DNA of 64,000 nucleotides from Microglena sp. YARC (Eukaryota > Chlorophyta > Chlorophyceae > Chlamydomonadales > Chlamydomonadaceae). Each line of letters opens with the position of its first letter. The first letter of the stretch is position 1. Positions 35,201-45,654 of the stretch are shown piece by piece. The notes under the pieces were generated by a model. The model did no database searches. It was given only the letters and a program-made list of their open reading frames with translations, and was not told the origin of the DNA. The stretch spans positions 54,558,933 to 54,622,932 of the forward strand of contig CM039462.1 of assembly GCA_022414725.1 (NCBI GenBank), written 5' to 3'. A program made the position numbers and the translations under genes.

Positions 35201-36436
35201 ACTCAGAATACATGCAGTCCAAATTCATAAGCAACACCCATCTGAAACTTACTTGACTATAGCCGGGCACGGAATAAAGATTTGCTTTCCATCTTGTTCT
35301 GTCCTTCCGCCATAGTCCATCAAGTCGTCTATGCAGAGCTGATAGGGGGACTTCCTACCCTTGCGAAGAAGCGCATCTCGTTCACTGTCCCATGCGACGA
35401 TACCTATCTTGTGCACGCCTAATCTATCGCTCTTCATTACCCACGTAGGTGAAGGTGACATATGGTGCCCAATACAATTTGGAGTCTGCATCACTTTCAT
35501 CTCTGGCGATCTCGGTAAAATCCAAGGGGTCCATCAGGGTTGTGAGGTCCTTCAACCAACCAATAGGTGGTTGTTGTGGTGGCCCCTCTCTTACCCCTTC
35601 ACGGTGTTACCGCATCAGCTCCTGGTGTATGTTCCTCAGGTAAGTTTTCTGCTGCAACGGACTTGTTTAGACTTGCTTGTGACACCACCACCTTTTGGAG
35701 GGGACATGCTACTGTTCGCAAAGCTCTCAACTGTATTGAAGGACAGAGTCCTAGGTTGCAACAGTCGAGGTTTCGCAGGCACTGCAGCTGGTTGTCGAGG
35801 TTGCGCAGGCACTGCAGCTGGTCGTCGAGGTTGCGCAGGCTGGGTAGCTACAGCACCAGAGCGTAAAGGTTAGGTTGCACAGGTTGCTGCTTAGGTATTT
35901 CCCGGGAACAACCCTTGAATGGGTTGTTACGAAGTTGGAGAAAATGTCTCTCCGCGTTTGTTTACGACGTGAATCGGTTTGCGTAGGTTGGAAGTTAGGA
36001 AGAAGGGGTCTCTTAAAGAATTCACCTCGTCAGGGTCCTTCGGCGGCATAATACCGACATAGCAAGCAAACTGATAGGACCTTGGACAGCGTCGAACTAT
36101 GGCCTCTAGTTATTCACGTACTGCAAAATACAGTCTTGTGTTCCCGAATTGATTCTTACAGTATTAGCCCTTGCAGTTTGCTAGGCCCGGTCTATGTCAA
36201 AGCTCCCGAGTATAGTCGGAAGTTGCTGGTCCGGTCTAGTCTGCTGGTAGCGTACAGATCGACCCCGGTACATTTGGCTGGTCCCGGGGTTCCGCGATCA
36301 CTCACCCGACGGCAGGCCCACTGTCGATTCCTTCTTATCATCTTGGCAGGCTTAGTTTCTTTGAGGGAAGGGGCAAAATGGACGCTACCCCTTCCCAGGA
36401 ATTGGATTGGGCATACACCACTGGTTGAGCCTATGT

Positions 36437-39400
36437 TGCCGGTACCCTCGACGTCGACAACTAGATTTCGAGAATTCCAGTGGCGACGATGCGATCGAAA
36501 CCGTGCCAGCCGAAGAGAGCGACATAGTTACCAACTCTGATAGCGTGAATCAATTCGACAAGCTTATTACCTGTAAGTGCAAGAACACATGTCACTTGGT
36601 ACTCCACAGGATGTAATTCGCGAACGACGAAATGAATTCGCCGAGCTCGAAACCTGCCGAAAGGCAACGTCGATGCTACATCGAATTGAATGCACTGGCA
36701 AGCAAGCGGGATCGCAAGACAGGGACAAGGAGTGTGTCGACAAGGTAGGTTGTAATTTGAAATTTGAAATTGTTACATCCGTGTAGAACCGTTACTCACA
36801 AAGGTAGGTTGTCAATAATTTGATCTTGCGCCTGAAGCGCCTGATGCGCCTGATGCGCCTAAAGATTTTTGAAATGTATTATGACTCGAACTTAACGATT
36901 ATTTTGCTCGTTCAGGATATTGGGCGTTGACGTTTGCAAGTCATTTTATCAGGCTGCATCCGTAATCGGTTCAAATGCATGGCTTGCGATAAGTGGTCAG
37001 ATCAAAAACAACAGAGAGTAAGTTATCCCGAATTCTCATGTGGTTACAGTGCACTTTGCTTCCTCCCGATTATGCTCGGGACAACCCAATACATCAGGCA
37101 ACCGTATAATGATCCATTCTACCCTCCGATTATAATCGGGAGCATCCATAACAATAAAGCGACCTAACCTCGTTCCATTGGACCCTGTCTAGGTTTGAAC
37201 CTGCTGTGAAGGTGAGGAGGAAGAGGAGTGCACCCGCAGTGTTGAGGGACAATTTTTCAACGCTGCGATGAAAGTCTCTCGTAGATGAGTTTGGGGAGTC
37301 AATGCCACACCAGACTTCATATGCTCCAGGATCTAGAGGGAAGGAAAAAATCTAAGGTCATGCGCCCTTTGATTTTTTTACATTGCGGCATATTTCCAAG
37401 CAAGCAAGCTGTCTTTAGGGACATGAAGAAGAACGGCATGGTTCCTCCCAGAACATTATACAGCAGTTTGCGTAAACTATGGCATGCACATTGTGGAACG
37501 TGAAGATAAAGACTTGGCAGCCTTTTGCCAAGTGCGACGACTGCGTCAAGTACCGAGCCAGACTCCTGACCACTACGTTTCAGCCAGCAGTTGATGAACT
37601 TCGTCAGAGTCAGGCTGTGCACCGTAATCAGATTTCCATTGGTCGGCGTAGGTATGACATCCGTGAAAAACTGTCTGAACAGTAATCCGAAGCTCTTCTT
37701 GCACGCATCCGCTGATGCAATGGACACAGAAGACTAATCTTCCTCAGTCACGCCACTTCTCACATACAAAGAAGACCGCAGGAGGTGAACTTCTAAAGAC
37801 ACGCATCATGGGTGAGTACAAATACAGCGGCATGTAGGACATGTCCTCCCGAGCATAATCGGGAGCATACACAGTATTTAAAACTTGAAATGATTACTTA
37901 ACAAAATAATGCTAATATTCTGACTTCATGTTTCCTTCTATGTTAACTCAGGATTATTCTCCCAGGGAAGAGGCTTCATTGGTTATTGGGCTTTGCCATT
38001 CTACTCGCAGTTCCATCAATCTGACTATATCATGCTTCCAAAATTTCTTCAACCGGGTCCTTGAAGAAGAGGGGCAGCTTCACCGTATTGCTTCTTGCAA
38101 ATGGACAACGCGGCAAAGGACAACAAGAACGCTTTCATGTTCGCATACTTGTCCTTGTTGGTTGAGATGAACTGGTTTGAGGAAGTGTACGTCCATTTCC
38201 TCCCTCCCGGACACACACATAGCAATCTTGACCAAAAGTACTCTGTGATCTCGCAAGGGTTAAAGAACATGGAAGTGTACACCCTGGACCATCTGATGGG
38301 GCATTGTTTGGTAACTTATTCAAGAAAATGGGCCCTTACACAAGGCAAGACGTCGTGACCTCTATAGGGGACTTCTCCGCTGTCCTCCTAGACAACGTTT
38401 ACAAGTTGTTCGGTCATGGCACTAGCACCGTCAAAGGAGTTAATCGCCGTTTACACGCATTCAAGATAACGAAAGGTCCCAACGGGAGAGTCGGTAAGAA
38501 TACTTGATATACTGATATTTACAAATTAAATGCTACCGTCATGGTGCGTGTATGTACTGTCTGCACAATGCTCCGATTATTCTCGGAGGAATATGGGTGT
38601 GCCATGTCCTCATTGAAATTTGAAATTGAAATTGTTACATCCAAGAAATATAAATACTCTAGGGACGTGAGATTAAGGACACCACAGCGTACGCAGAAGC
38701 TAGCTGTAGTCACCATGTCCTCATTGATTTACATGTACAGTCTTCAATATAAATTAAATGATACAAAGGAAGTTGTACCTAGGACCTAGGATGTATTATC
38801 CAAGGGATGCTCCCGAGTATAGTCGGGAGGAATATGGGTGTCCTAAATGATTCACTAATATACAATACATGTTTGCACACCAACAATTGCAGGGGTCTAT
38901 TACAAGGAGTATGACGAGTCAGGATCTTGGAGAGGACAGTGGGACAATGACGCTGAAACCTATTTACGTCCTCCAAGGCTTCCCACTGGTGGACACCAGA
39001 ACAGTATTTAAGGAAGCCCCCAAGATCAAGATTGAAGAGCTCGAGAATATCGAGGCAAACTGGGCGGCTGTCTGGAAGACTATTCATAACGAGAAGCCCG
39101 GAGGTGACGTCCTTGCAGGCCACATGGCCGATGGTCCTGTACAAACCGCCGGTGACGACCGTGCACGACCCGTAGCTGATGTCCGTGTACGACACGCAGC
39201 GGAGGACCTTCTAGAACCAGCAGCCGATGACCAGCAGCCGATGGATGAACCAGCAGCCGATGGCCCATCCCATGCCCCAGTCCTTCAAACATATTGCGCG
39301 AGAAGCTTCGTGAAACTTGGGAAGCCAGCAATAAGTGGTGGACTGATTTCTTCAACGTTGAGAAGAGTTATTTGGAGCACTCAACCAGATGATGCTGTGA

Positions 39401-40220
39401 CTGGGGAGTACCGAAAGACCAACATTTTGTCGACTTCCCATCGGAGTTGTCAGCAACCAGTCGTGTTCTGACACAGTCTGAGAAATCAATGGCCAAGCGC
39501 TTGATAGCAGCATTGGATGACTTGTCCATGGATGTGTCAGACATTTTACCTGCAAGTAACGAGATTGCCAAGACTATGAAGGTCGCACACACACTTTGGA
39601 GACTAATATGGAAAGGCCAGAGGAGGAGGATGTGTTGTACTTATATTCTTCACAAGGGACGAAGCCGGATAGAAGAATAGCCTACGAGCCCACTACTGAT
39701 TTGGTTGTTGGTCATGTCGCTGTGGTCAAGGTACAAATGGATGACTCTAGCGGATTGAGAGGATGGACGTGGTGGAGGTCAAATCACTACCAGTGAATGG
39801 GAGAAGTGGAATGTGTGTATTTAAAGCCCTTGTACTCTGGGGCTCAGAAGTTGGTGTACACTGAAACACAATACCCAACTTGGCCAGAAGATTGGATGGA
39901 CCACAAGCTTGTGCCTATTACCGGTGGGGGTTAGGAGAAAAGCAACATGGACGGGCGATATTCCCATTGACGCATTTCAATTTAGCTGCGAACCCACCAA
40001 GGGTATGAAGATCCAGAGAAAGTACCACACAAGCATGCTCCTAGCTTGTCAATCCATTGAGAAGGACACCAGGGGCAGAGGCTGTGCAATCGGATGGAGA
40101 CAATGCAGACATTGCTGAGGAGGAGGAGATGGAGGAGGAGGAAGATGGGGATGGGGACATGGAGGAGGAGAAGGAGGAGGAAGAGGAGGACGAGGAGGGG
40201 GGGGGAGGAGGAGGAGTAAG
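36437..40220 (+). CDS. Gene B, copy 2: DUF7869-type transposase-like gene
   Basis: Same exon-intron layout as 12991-16822: exon 1 near 36437-36749, exon 2 36920-37018, exon 3 37194-37812, exon 4 37953-38492, 3' part 38894-40220. The key motifs are readable: QMDNAAKDNKNAFMFAYLSL, PPGHTHSNLDQKYSVISQGL and DLVVGHVAVVKVQMDDSS. The end is a Glu/Asp-rich tail encoded by 40110-40217. Frame breaks remain inside exons (for example between 37727 and 37740, and at 38080). Some differ from copy 1, so neither copy shows a fully open transposase. Confidence 0.6.
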
Positions 40221-40259
40221 ATGTTTTGACACATAGCCGTTTTTTACTAATGAATTATA

Positions 40260-40500
40260 CTTACGATTTTTATTGTAAGATGTAAAAGCTGAATTCTGCC
40301 TGCCGACTTATAACCGTCCGCTTTCCCTTTATTTCTTACAATTATAATTGTAAGACACGAATTGATGTTAACACCTTTTGTTACAAAATATGGCATTTCA
40401 ACGTTGTAACATTCGCAATCTGTACGTTTCTCCGTCTTTCAAGCTCATTTCAAGCATATTTTGTCAAAATTGACTACAATCTTACGATTTTTATCGTAAG
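40260..40500. promoter_or_regulatory. Right subterminal palindromes, copy 2
   Basis: CTTACGATTTTTATTGTAAG at 40260-40279, CTTACAATTATAATTGTAAG at 40335-40354 and CTTACGATTTTTATCGTAAG at 40481-40500. The last two are perfect palindromes apart from the central bases. Confidence 0.65.
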
Positions 40501-40551
40501 ATTGCATTTGGAAAGCATCAAAAAGACCCCAAAAAGTGATCGTAAGATTGG

Positions 40552-40580
40552 AAATCCGTTCGGAAGCAGGAACGCCCATT
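40552..40580 (-). repeat. Right TIR, copy 2 (perfect)
   Basis: Exact reverse complement of 2907-2935 over 29 bp. Confidence 0.93.
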
Positions 40581-40584
40581 TACT
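40581..40584. repeat. DNA transposon TSD, right (TACT)
   Basis: Matches 2903-2906. Removing 2907-40584 rejoins the El1 reading frame. Confidence 0.85.
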
Positions 40585-41257
40585 GCCCTGTCTCAGATCC
40601 AGTTTGAGTTGATGGAGTCTTGGTGACCATCATGATGTAGGCAATGGGAGTACCCACAGGGATAGAGGGATTACTGGTAGTGACTGGTGAAGTTTGGGTG
40701 AGGTAGAGTCCATGCCTTTTGGGGCATGAGAGGAGCAGTTTGGTACCAGATGGTCTTGGGATGGAGAGTATGGCTTGGGTCTTGGACAGGTGAACTTGGA
40801 GGTCTGGGCACAGGCTGGTGGCTGCATTAATGCTAATGATGTTGGGCATGTTGCAGTCAGCAAGAAGTACATTGTTCAGGATGATCAGAGTCCTGCCATG
40901 GCCCTTGATCTTGGCCTTCCCTATCTGCTTGCAGAAGATAGGTGGAGAGTCTTGATCTGCCAGCTGCAGCCTAATAGGCTGTGGGAGGTCCTGAATGTCA
41001 TGCATATGGGAGATGTTACTGGTTGCATGAGAGTGTGCTGCAGTATCTATGATCCATTCTGTCTGCAGTGCTGCCTGGAAACCTTCTCCATCATCTTCTA
41101 TAGTGCATTCATCATCAGCACTTATTTGTCCAAAGAATGCTGTATTAGCCAGGGGGTCAGGTGGCAAGGCAAATGAAACAGACTTGCCTCTGGTTGGTGT
41201 AGCAAATCTCATGGGCTGGAGGTTGTCTTCATCCAGTGCCAGGGACAGGAAGTTGTG
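40585..41257 (-). CDS. El1 aspartic protease region
   Basis: Same frame as gag, after a single TAA at 41258-41260. The retropepsin active-site strand reads QTEWIIDTAAHSHATSN (D-T-A in place of the usual D-S/T-G). It is followed by the flap region and then LIILNNVLLADCNMPNIISI, the typical beta-strand and 'vLyvP.l..NLiS' motif of Copia proteases. It continues after the transposon into 2906-2332. The A in place of G in DTG is found in some retroelement proteases. Function: maturation of gag. Confidence 0.75.
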
Positions 41258-42325
41258 TTATTCACCCTCACTGTCAGAGTTGGAGATGGAGGTGGACTGA
41301 TCACAATCAGCAACGTGGGCATGGCGTCCCCTGCTTGGGTATCTTCTGAGACGTTGTCTCCTGTCACTGGTCTTCTTGGGAGTCTTTTTGTCGTCAGAGT
41401 CCTTGTCATCTCCTGATCTGTTCTTGGGAGGTGACTTAGATCCGTGGTCAGCTTCATCTGAATCAGCTGGCTTGAAAGCCAGGTCAGTGTCCTCACTGGT
41501 GCAGTCTCTGGAGCTATGGCCTATTCCCCCACAGTTCCAGCAGGTCATCTTCTTGTAGGAGATAGTCCTGTCTCTGAATGGGAGGTGCTTGCTGTTGAAT
41601 GGCTTCCTGGCTCTGTAAGCTGCAGCTGCCATTTCAGCCTCTTCAGGAGATGGTGCAGGGTCAACTTGCTTCACTAAGCACCAGTTGAAGATGGCACTTT
41701 GGAGCATATCAAAAGTGGTGATTGCTGTGGGGTTGAATTGATTGATATACCCATCATATTCAGGGCGAGAGTTCAGTCCCTTGACAATAAGGTTGAGAAA
41801 GGTGCTGGTAGAAACGGTGTGGAGGCCTTGAATCTTGGGGATCTGGGAATACATATCAGCTGCCCTAGATAGGTATGTCTGCAGGGATTCAGTGGAAGTC
41901 ATACGTATTCCAAGTAAGGCAGTCAGAGTGGTGTGCTCTAGTCTGCTGCCTTCCTCAGAGTACAGGGCATCCAGAAACCTGAAGGCTCTAGTGGCCATAT
42001 CTGTGTTAGCATGAATGGCCTGCTGGATCGCATCTGATACATGATCTATGATGATCTTGAAGGCCTTGTTGTTCTTCCAGGTTGAGATCCTGGTGGGGAC
42101 ACCACGAGCCGGAACAGCTGGATCAGCACCCGCAACAACAGGGTAAGTAATGTCATCAGCAGGGTGACCATCAGAGTCGGCAGGCTCGCCAGCGACCACC
42201 GCTTGTTGGCAGTCGAAAGCAATGGCAATGGTGTCCCTATCTGATTTGAGGGCGAGGAGTATATGCTGCCTGGCGCAGCGCCAGTTGTAGAGGTTGTTAC
42301 CGGTGAATATACGGGGAGGTTGCAT
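41258..42325 (-). CDS. gag: El1 Gag with CCHC zinc knuckle
   Basis: 355 codons. N-terminus MQPPRIFTGNNLYNWRCARQ fits the Copia gag start (F/L-x-G-x-N-Y-x-x-W). A UBN2-like helical region follows (LQTYLSRAADMYSQIPKIQG, TFLNLIVKGL). The zinc knuckle is CWNCGGIGHSSRDC, followed by a basic, Ser/Asp-rich tail. It ends at a TAA that separates it from in-frame protease. Function: capsid assembly and RNA packaging. Confidence 0.85.
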   Translation of the reverse strand: MQPPRIFTGNNLYNWRCARQHILLALKSDRDTIAIAFDCQQAVVAGEPADSDGHPADDITYPVVAGADPAVPARGVPTRISTWKNNKAFKIIIDHVSDAIQQAIHANTDMATRAFRFLDALYSEEGSRLEHTTLTALLGIRMTSTESLQTYLSRAADMYSQIPKIQGLHTVSTSTFLNLIVKGLNSRPEYDGYINQFNPTAITTFDMLQSAIFNWCLVKQVDPAPSPEEAEMAAAAYRARKPFNSKHLPFRDRTISYKKMTCWNCGGIGHSSRDCTSEDTDLAFKPADSDEADHGSKSPPKNRSGDDKDSDDKKTPKKTSDRRQRLRRYPSRGRHAHVADCDQSTSISNSDSEGE

Positions 42326-42831
42326 GGTGAGGTCTTCTGTGTAGGAGTCTTGGCGTTGTAGGTCGGAGTGTTGGGATAGGGGGAGTTACGAGGGCGGGGC
42401 AGGGGAAGGGGGGATGGAGTGTGTGTGGGAATCAGCGATCCAAAGGGATCCAGCGGATTACCGGGGATTGAACTTTGCCAAGCGGCAATGTTCGACGACA
42501 GGAGCTTCTCTTAAGCTGGGGTCGTAGACAAATTGATCGTCTGAGATCAATACAGCACTGTGTGGGTCTCGGTGAGGGCGTCGTCCTATACTCACTTCAT
42601 AGATTTCGGTGACTTGTGGTCGCTCTTGCTTGCTCCAGTCGTAGGACGCAGTGGCAGATCCAAGGATTCTTGGTAGGAAGCGGCAGGCGGAGCAGCGGGA
42701 AGTAGGATCCGCACAGGGAGTCCAGGTGCTTAGTTAAAACTCGGGCCTTCGACAAGTCAGAGGGGAACTGATTCCGAACGCGGAAATCAGCGGCTGTTCT
42801 TCGTTAGCGTCTAAAGATGGCGCACATAGCC
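42326..42831 (-). other. El1 5' untranslated leader and primer-binding-like site
   Basis: Between the 5' LTR and gag. On the minus strand GGCTATGTGCGCCATC (42816-42831) follows the LTR directly. El2 (GGTTATCGCCCATC), El3 (GGTTATACGGTCC) and El4 (GGTTACGGTCCCATTC) have similar starts, resembling the internal tRNA-iMet half-primer sites (GGTTATGGGCCC) known from Copia and Ty1-like elements. No other gene seen. Confidence 0.55.
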
Positions 42832-43059
42832 TGTTAATGTAAGATCGTTACAACGGCATAGGCTCGATAGAGGAGAAGATGCTATTAAGCGCAACAGGCG
42901 CAATCATATAGAATAGAGATGTGTACTGCAGGGTACTGCAGTCACGTGCAGGCCACAGCTAGCCTGTGGCCTGGCGGCAGGCAACGCGGTACCAGGAGGG
43001 AAAGGTACCGGTGTGCATTATGCCGACTCAGAGACTGATATATAAATCAGTCAATAACA
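42832..43059 (-). repeat. El1 5' LTR
   Basis: 228 bp, partner of 732-959, TGTTA..TAACA ends. It holds the promoter for the minus-strand element; a TATA-like tatataaatc lies at 43040. Confidence 0.93.
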
Positions 43060-43064
43060 CAAGG
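43060..43064. repeat. El1 target-site duplication, right (CAAGG)
   Basis: Identical to 727-731. Confidence 0.9.
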
Positions 43065-43411
43065 ATGCATGGTCGCTTGCATGTCCTGTGGTGGTAGCGT
43101 GGGAAGGGCAGGTGGGGAATGCCTTGGAGGGCAGAGGTGAGTGGAAGGTGGTGTGATCTGATGATAGTTATCATGTTAGGAGTGGGGCTGACAGTATGCC
43201 AGGTGGTGGTGGTGTTGCTGTGCTTAGTGGGAGTTGGTTCCTCATCACTAGAGCAGGATGTGGATGTGAATGTGGGAACATAGGTGTTCATGTCCCCCCC
43301 ATGCAAGTCATTAGAGACATCAGGAGGGAGGACAGAATGGTCAGGCAATTCCCCCCCATGCAAGTGGTTCATGTCATGAGTGTTGCACTCATCATCAGCA
43401 CTTGCAAGTTG
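43065..43411 (-). mobile_element. El4 interior fragment between El1 and El2
   Basis: Minus frame with repeated LHGGELPDHSVLPPDVSNDL and HGGDMNTYV. A related 'CMGGNCYH/LHGGELLS' peptide occurs at 56.25 kb beyond El2, supporting one interrupted element. cccccccatgcaagtg repeats mark both pieces. Confidence 0.5.
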
Positions 43412-43416
43412 GAGAG
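43412..43416. repeat. El2 target-site duplication, left (GAGAG)
   Basis: Matches 56118-56122. Confidence 0.85.
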
Positions 43417-43661
43417 TTTAGATTTCCGGAGCGATATGTCTTAATACTGTCACAGGGAAGGGACTAGGGTGTGTGCTTACAATCGTGATAGCTTGTCAAG
43501 CGACAAGGAAAGGATAATAAGGGAAAGGCGACAGTACCTCAGGGTACTGCCGCCGGTAGGTGCCGGCCCTAACGGGCGGAGGCACTACTATGGAAGCTTC
43601 CAGGCGGAAGGCCTGGCGCCCCAAGACACTCTAGCTGAGCCGGGAGAACCGGTCTATAACA
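43417..43661 (-). repeat. El2 3' LTR
   Basis: Begins tttagatttccgg and ends tataaca. The TSD fixes the border at TTT rather than TG, so the LTR termini are slightly non-canonical. Confidence 0.88.
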
Positions 43662-43698
43662 TCCCCCCCAATTCCTGGTATTCTTGATATATAAGAAT
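43662..43698 (-). promoter_or_regulatory. El2 polypurine tract and adjacent hairpin
   Basis: TCCCCCCC (43662-43669) next to the LTR, then attcttgatatataagaat (43680-43698), the counterpart of El1's palindrome at 978-995. Confidence 0.7.
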
Positions 43699-44247
43699 CC
43701 CTGGAATTAGGAGGTTCTAGGGAAGCAAGGGAGGCTAGAGTGAAAATAAATAACTGGTGCATAAGGAAGCACATGGGCATAGGCTTCTGACTGGCCAGTA
43801 TTAACCAGTGAGTGGTGCATGGCCTTGTAAGGCATATGCAAGTACATTCAGGTGAGAACAGGGGCCAATGGCAGTACAGATCATCTATTGTCTATTATTA
43901 TATAGGACTGGATTCCAGCTGTGGAGCTGCCAGGAAGGTGCAGCCAATGTTCGGGCAAAGGGGGGCTGGATAGCAATCTGTGTATTTGGCCATATGAGGT
44001 AAACAACTTTAAAGGTAGACGTCCCCCGCTAGGTCATAACTGTCAGTCTGTGTGAAGGACACTATGAGGTACATCCATTATCATCTATAAAGTGTAGCTT
44101 GGTCTGGTGGTTTAGATAGTAACCATTATAGGGACACCTATGTGATATAGTCTATATCAGTCTAGGAGCACAAGTCTGGATATTCCCCCCTATGATAAGA
44201 GATTTATCATTAAAGAGATCTTGTGCCAGTATAGGGGGCCCCTCAAA
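43699..44247. other. El2 3' untranslated region
   Basis: No gene seen. It contains ttcccccctatgataagag near 44185, like El1's second C-run (1490). Confidence 0.5.
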
Positions 44248-44685
44248 TTATGCTGGGTCTGCTGGGTCCTGTGCTTGGTTGCCTGGGATGTATGGCACTT
44301 GGTAGAAGCCATCTTGCTTTAGCCTCTTGGTGCACTGGTGGAAGTCATCCCACAGATCAGGAGTGGGAAGTGGGTGGAACTCAGGTGAGAATGAGTTGAG
44401 GATGAAGTAGTCTTGGTGGTTCCAGGGGAGGATGATCTCATCAACATAGATGAGAAAGGGACTTGGTTCATTATTAACCCTGATCTGGTGGGAATGCAGG
44501 AGTATGCCAGGCTGTCTGTGAGTTGCAATGGAGTATGCATTAACAAGGGCAGCCTGGAGGCAGATGGTCCACTTGAGTTGGTCCTTTATGTGTGGGGAGC
44601 AGGTGTCATACTGGTGGACTAGAGTGGCCAAGCTTTTGGTGTGCTGATGAAGGGGGGAAATGATGATGGCTGGGTGCTTGGGCAT
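44248..44685 (-). CDS. Conserved unknown C-terminal ORF of El2
   Basis: 145 codons. LKWTICLQAALVNAYSIATH matches the ORF at 1741-2064 in El1. PFLIYVDEIILPWNHQDYFI and LWDDFHQCTKRLKQDGFYQV follow. The upstream frame (44690-44880) carries ELITILEKICQPTTVPPHLL and may belong to the same protein with a frameshift. Not a recognised pol domain; function unknown. Confidence 0.5.
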   Translation of the reverse strand: MPKHPAIIISPLHQHTKSLATLVHQYDTCSPHIKDQLKWTICLQAALVNAYSIATHRQPGILLHSHQIRVNNEPSPFLIYVDEIILPWNHQDYFILNSFSPEFHPLPTPDLWDDFHQCTKRLKQDGFYQVPYIPGNQAQDPADPA

Positions 44686-44877
44686 GTCTGATGTTGACCA
44701 GATGGCATTGGGCAGGGATCTGATGTTTGGGTATTGTGTAAAAAAATGCTGTGATGAGTTGGTACATGGGAACTCTGAACATGTTGATCAGGAGGTGAGG
44801 TGGTACCGTGGTGGGTTGGCATATCTTTTCCAGGATGGTGATGAGTTCACTTAGTGGGTAGTGTCCTGGGTGGGTTC

Positions 44878-45640
44878 CTACCAGAGACTTGAAACTGAGC
44901 CTATCCTACATGCATTGCTGTTGTTAGGGATGTCATCAGGTTCAAAGTCGTTTGGTGAAGGAGAGGGGGGTGGGTGGAAGTCTGTGATGCCAACTGGTGT
45001 GTATATGGTTGGTGGATTGCTGTTGGGTGGTAGTGTTGGGTTTGGTTGTACTGGCAGCTGGTTGTGTGGAAAGGATTCATTGTTGGTCTGGAGGGCAATG
45101 ATGACACTGTGGTACATGTGGGTCAAGGTGGCATGCATTTTAGTTAGGTGGCCAAGAATTTTGGTTGCATCTGCATTTTGCTTCTTAGTTTCTGACCTGG
45201 TTTTCTTAGTAGGGACAATAGGTGGGGCAGGGATGGTGGGGGGAATAGTGAAGCCAGCTGCTGCTTTGCAACATTCTGCCCATGTTGAGGGCAGATCCTG
45301 AACTGTTGGCCAGTCTAGGGGCTCAGCTGGAAATCCTGGTGGTGCATGCAGGATTTTGTTAGATTCAGTGAGTGTTGCAGGAGTAGTGAGGCGGTCTAAA
45401 AACCCTTGAATGAAACCATTGAGATCTTCCTCAGTTGGGGCCTGTGGGTGGGGGATAGGGATTGGTACGTTGGGTGCTCTAAAAGCAAGGTTTGTGTTGG
45501 GGCTAGCACAGACTAATGAGGTATGGCCATATCCTCCACAATTCCAGCATGTCACAGAACTGTGGGTTGTTCTTTCTAGTGAGCGTCTTTTCCTTTGGGT
45601 TAGGCGATGCATAGATTCAGGGGTTAGGGTTGGTAGGGGT
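44878..45640 (-). CDS. El2 ORF with fifth CCHC knuckle
   Basis: Contains TCWNCGGYGHTSLVCAS, very like El1's gag knuckle. It is preceded by a Pro/Leu-rich tract and followed by EEDLNGFIQGFLDRLTTPAT, a basic KKTRSETKKQN stretch and a Pro-rich end. It lies downstream of protease, an unusual place for a zinc knuckle. The frame differs from the protease frame; the switch is at the GGA microsatellite (45655-45795), where slippage is easy. Confidence 0.5.
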
Positions 45641-45654
45641 TCAGGGTCAGAGAC

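Larger units (their letters stand above)
26386..36063 (-). pseudogene. Gene A, copy 2 (heavily indel-damaged)
   Basis: All copy 1 exons are traceable in order: exon 7 at 26386-27472, exon 6 at about 27690-28980, exon 5 at 29338-30825, exon 4 near 32546-32625, exon 3 near 32845-33085, exon 2 at 33090-33440, and exon 1 at 35255-36063. Frames shift every 30-100 codons up to about 35 kb. Exon 1, in the clean part, reads through a point where copy 1 is shifted. The damage pattern (homopolymer and random single-base indels, unchanged wording between) suggests read error rather than evolutionary decay. Confidence 0.6.
25866..40580 (+). mobile_element. Large TIR DNA transposon, copy 2 (left end in gap)
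   Basis: Collinear with copy 1 from its base ~3131 to the perfect right TIR at 40580. From 25866 to about 35 kb nearly every line carries insertions or deletions relative to copy 1, including three unrelated insertions (about 28.0, 30.15 and 32.9 kb). From about 35.2 kb to the end it is cleaner than copy 1. The right TIR is followed by TACT and El1 protease sequence. Confidence 0.85.
732..43059 (-). mobile_element. El1: Copia-type LTR retrotransposon interrupted by DNA transposon(s)
   Basis: Two 228-bp LTRs (732-959, 42832-43059) differ at only about two positions, begin TGTTA and end TAACA, and are flanked by the 5-bp repeat CAAGG. A polypurine tract next to the left LTR and a primer-binding-like site next to the right LTR put transcription on the minus strand. 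After removing the inserted 2907-40584 the element is about 4.65 kb. It encodes gag, an aspartic protease and a repeat-rich C-terminal region. I see no integrase, reverse transcriptase or RNase H motif, so it is probably a non-autonomous gag-protease element. Confidence 0.9.

Noticed and set aside
43469..43687. Frame MCAYNRDSLSSDKERI.. present twice (also 55925)
   Set aside because: It is LTR sequence of El2 and not a gene.
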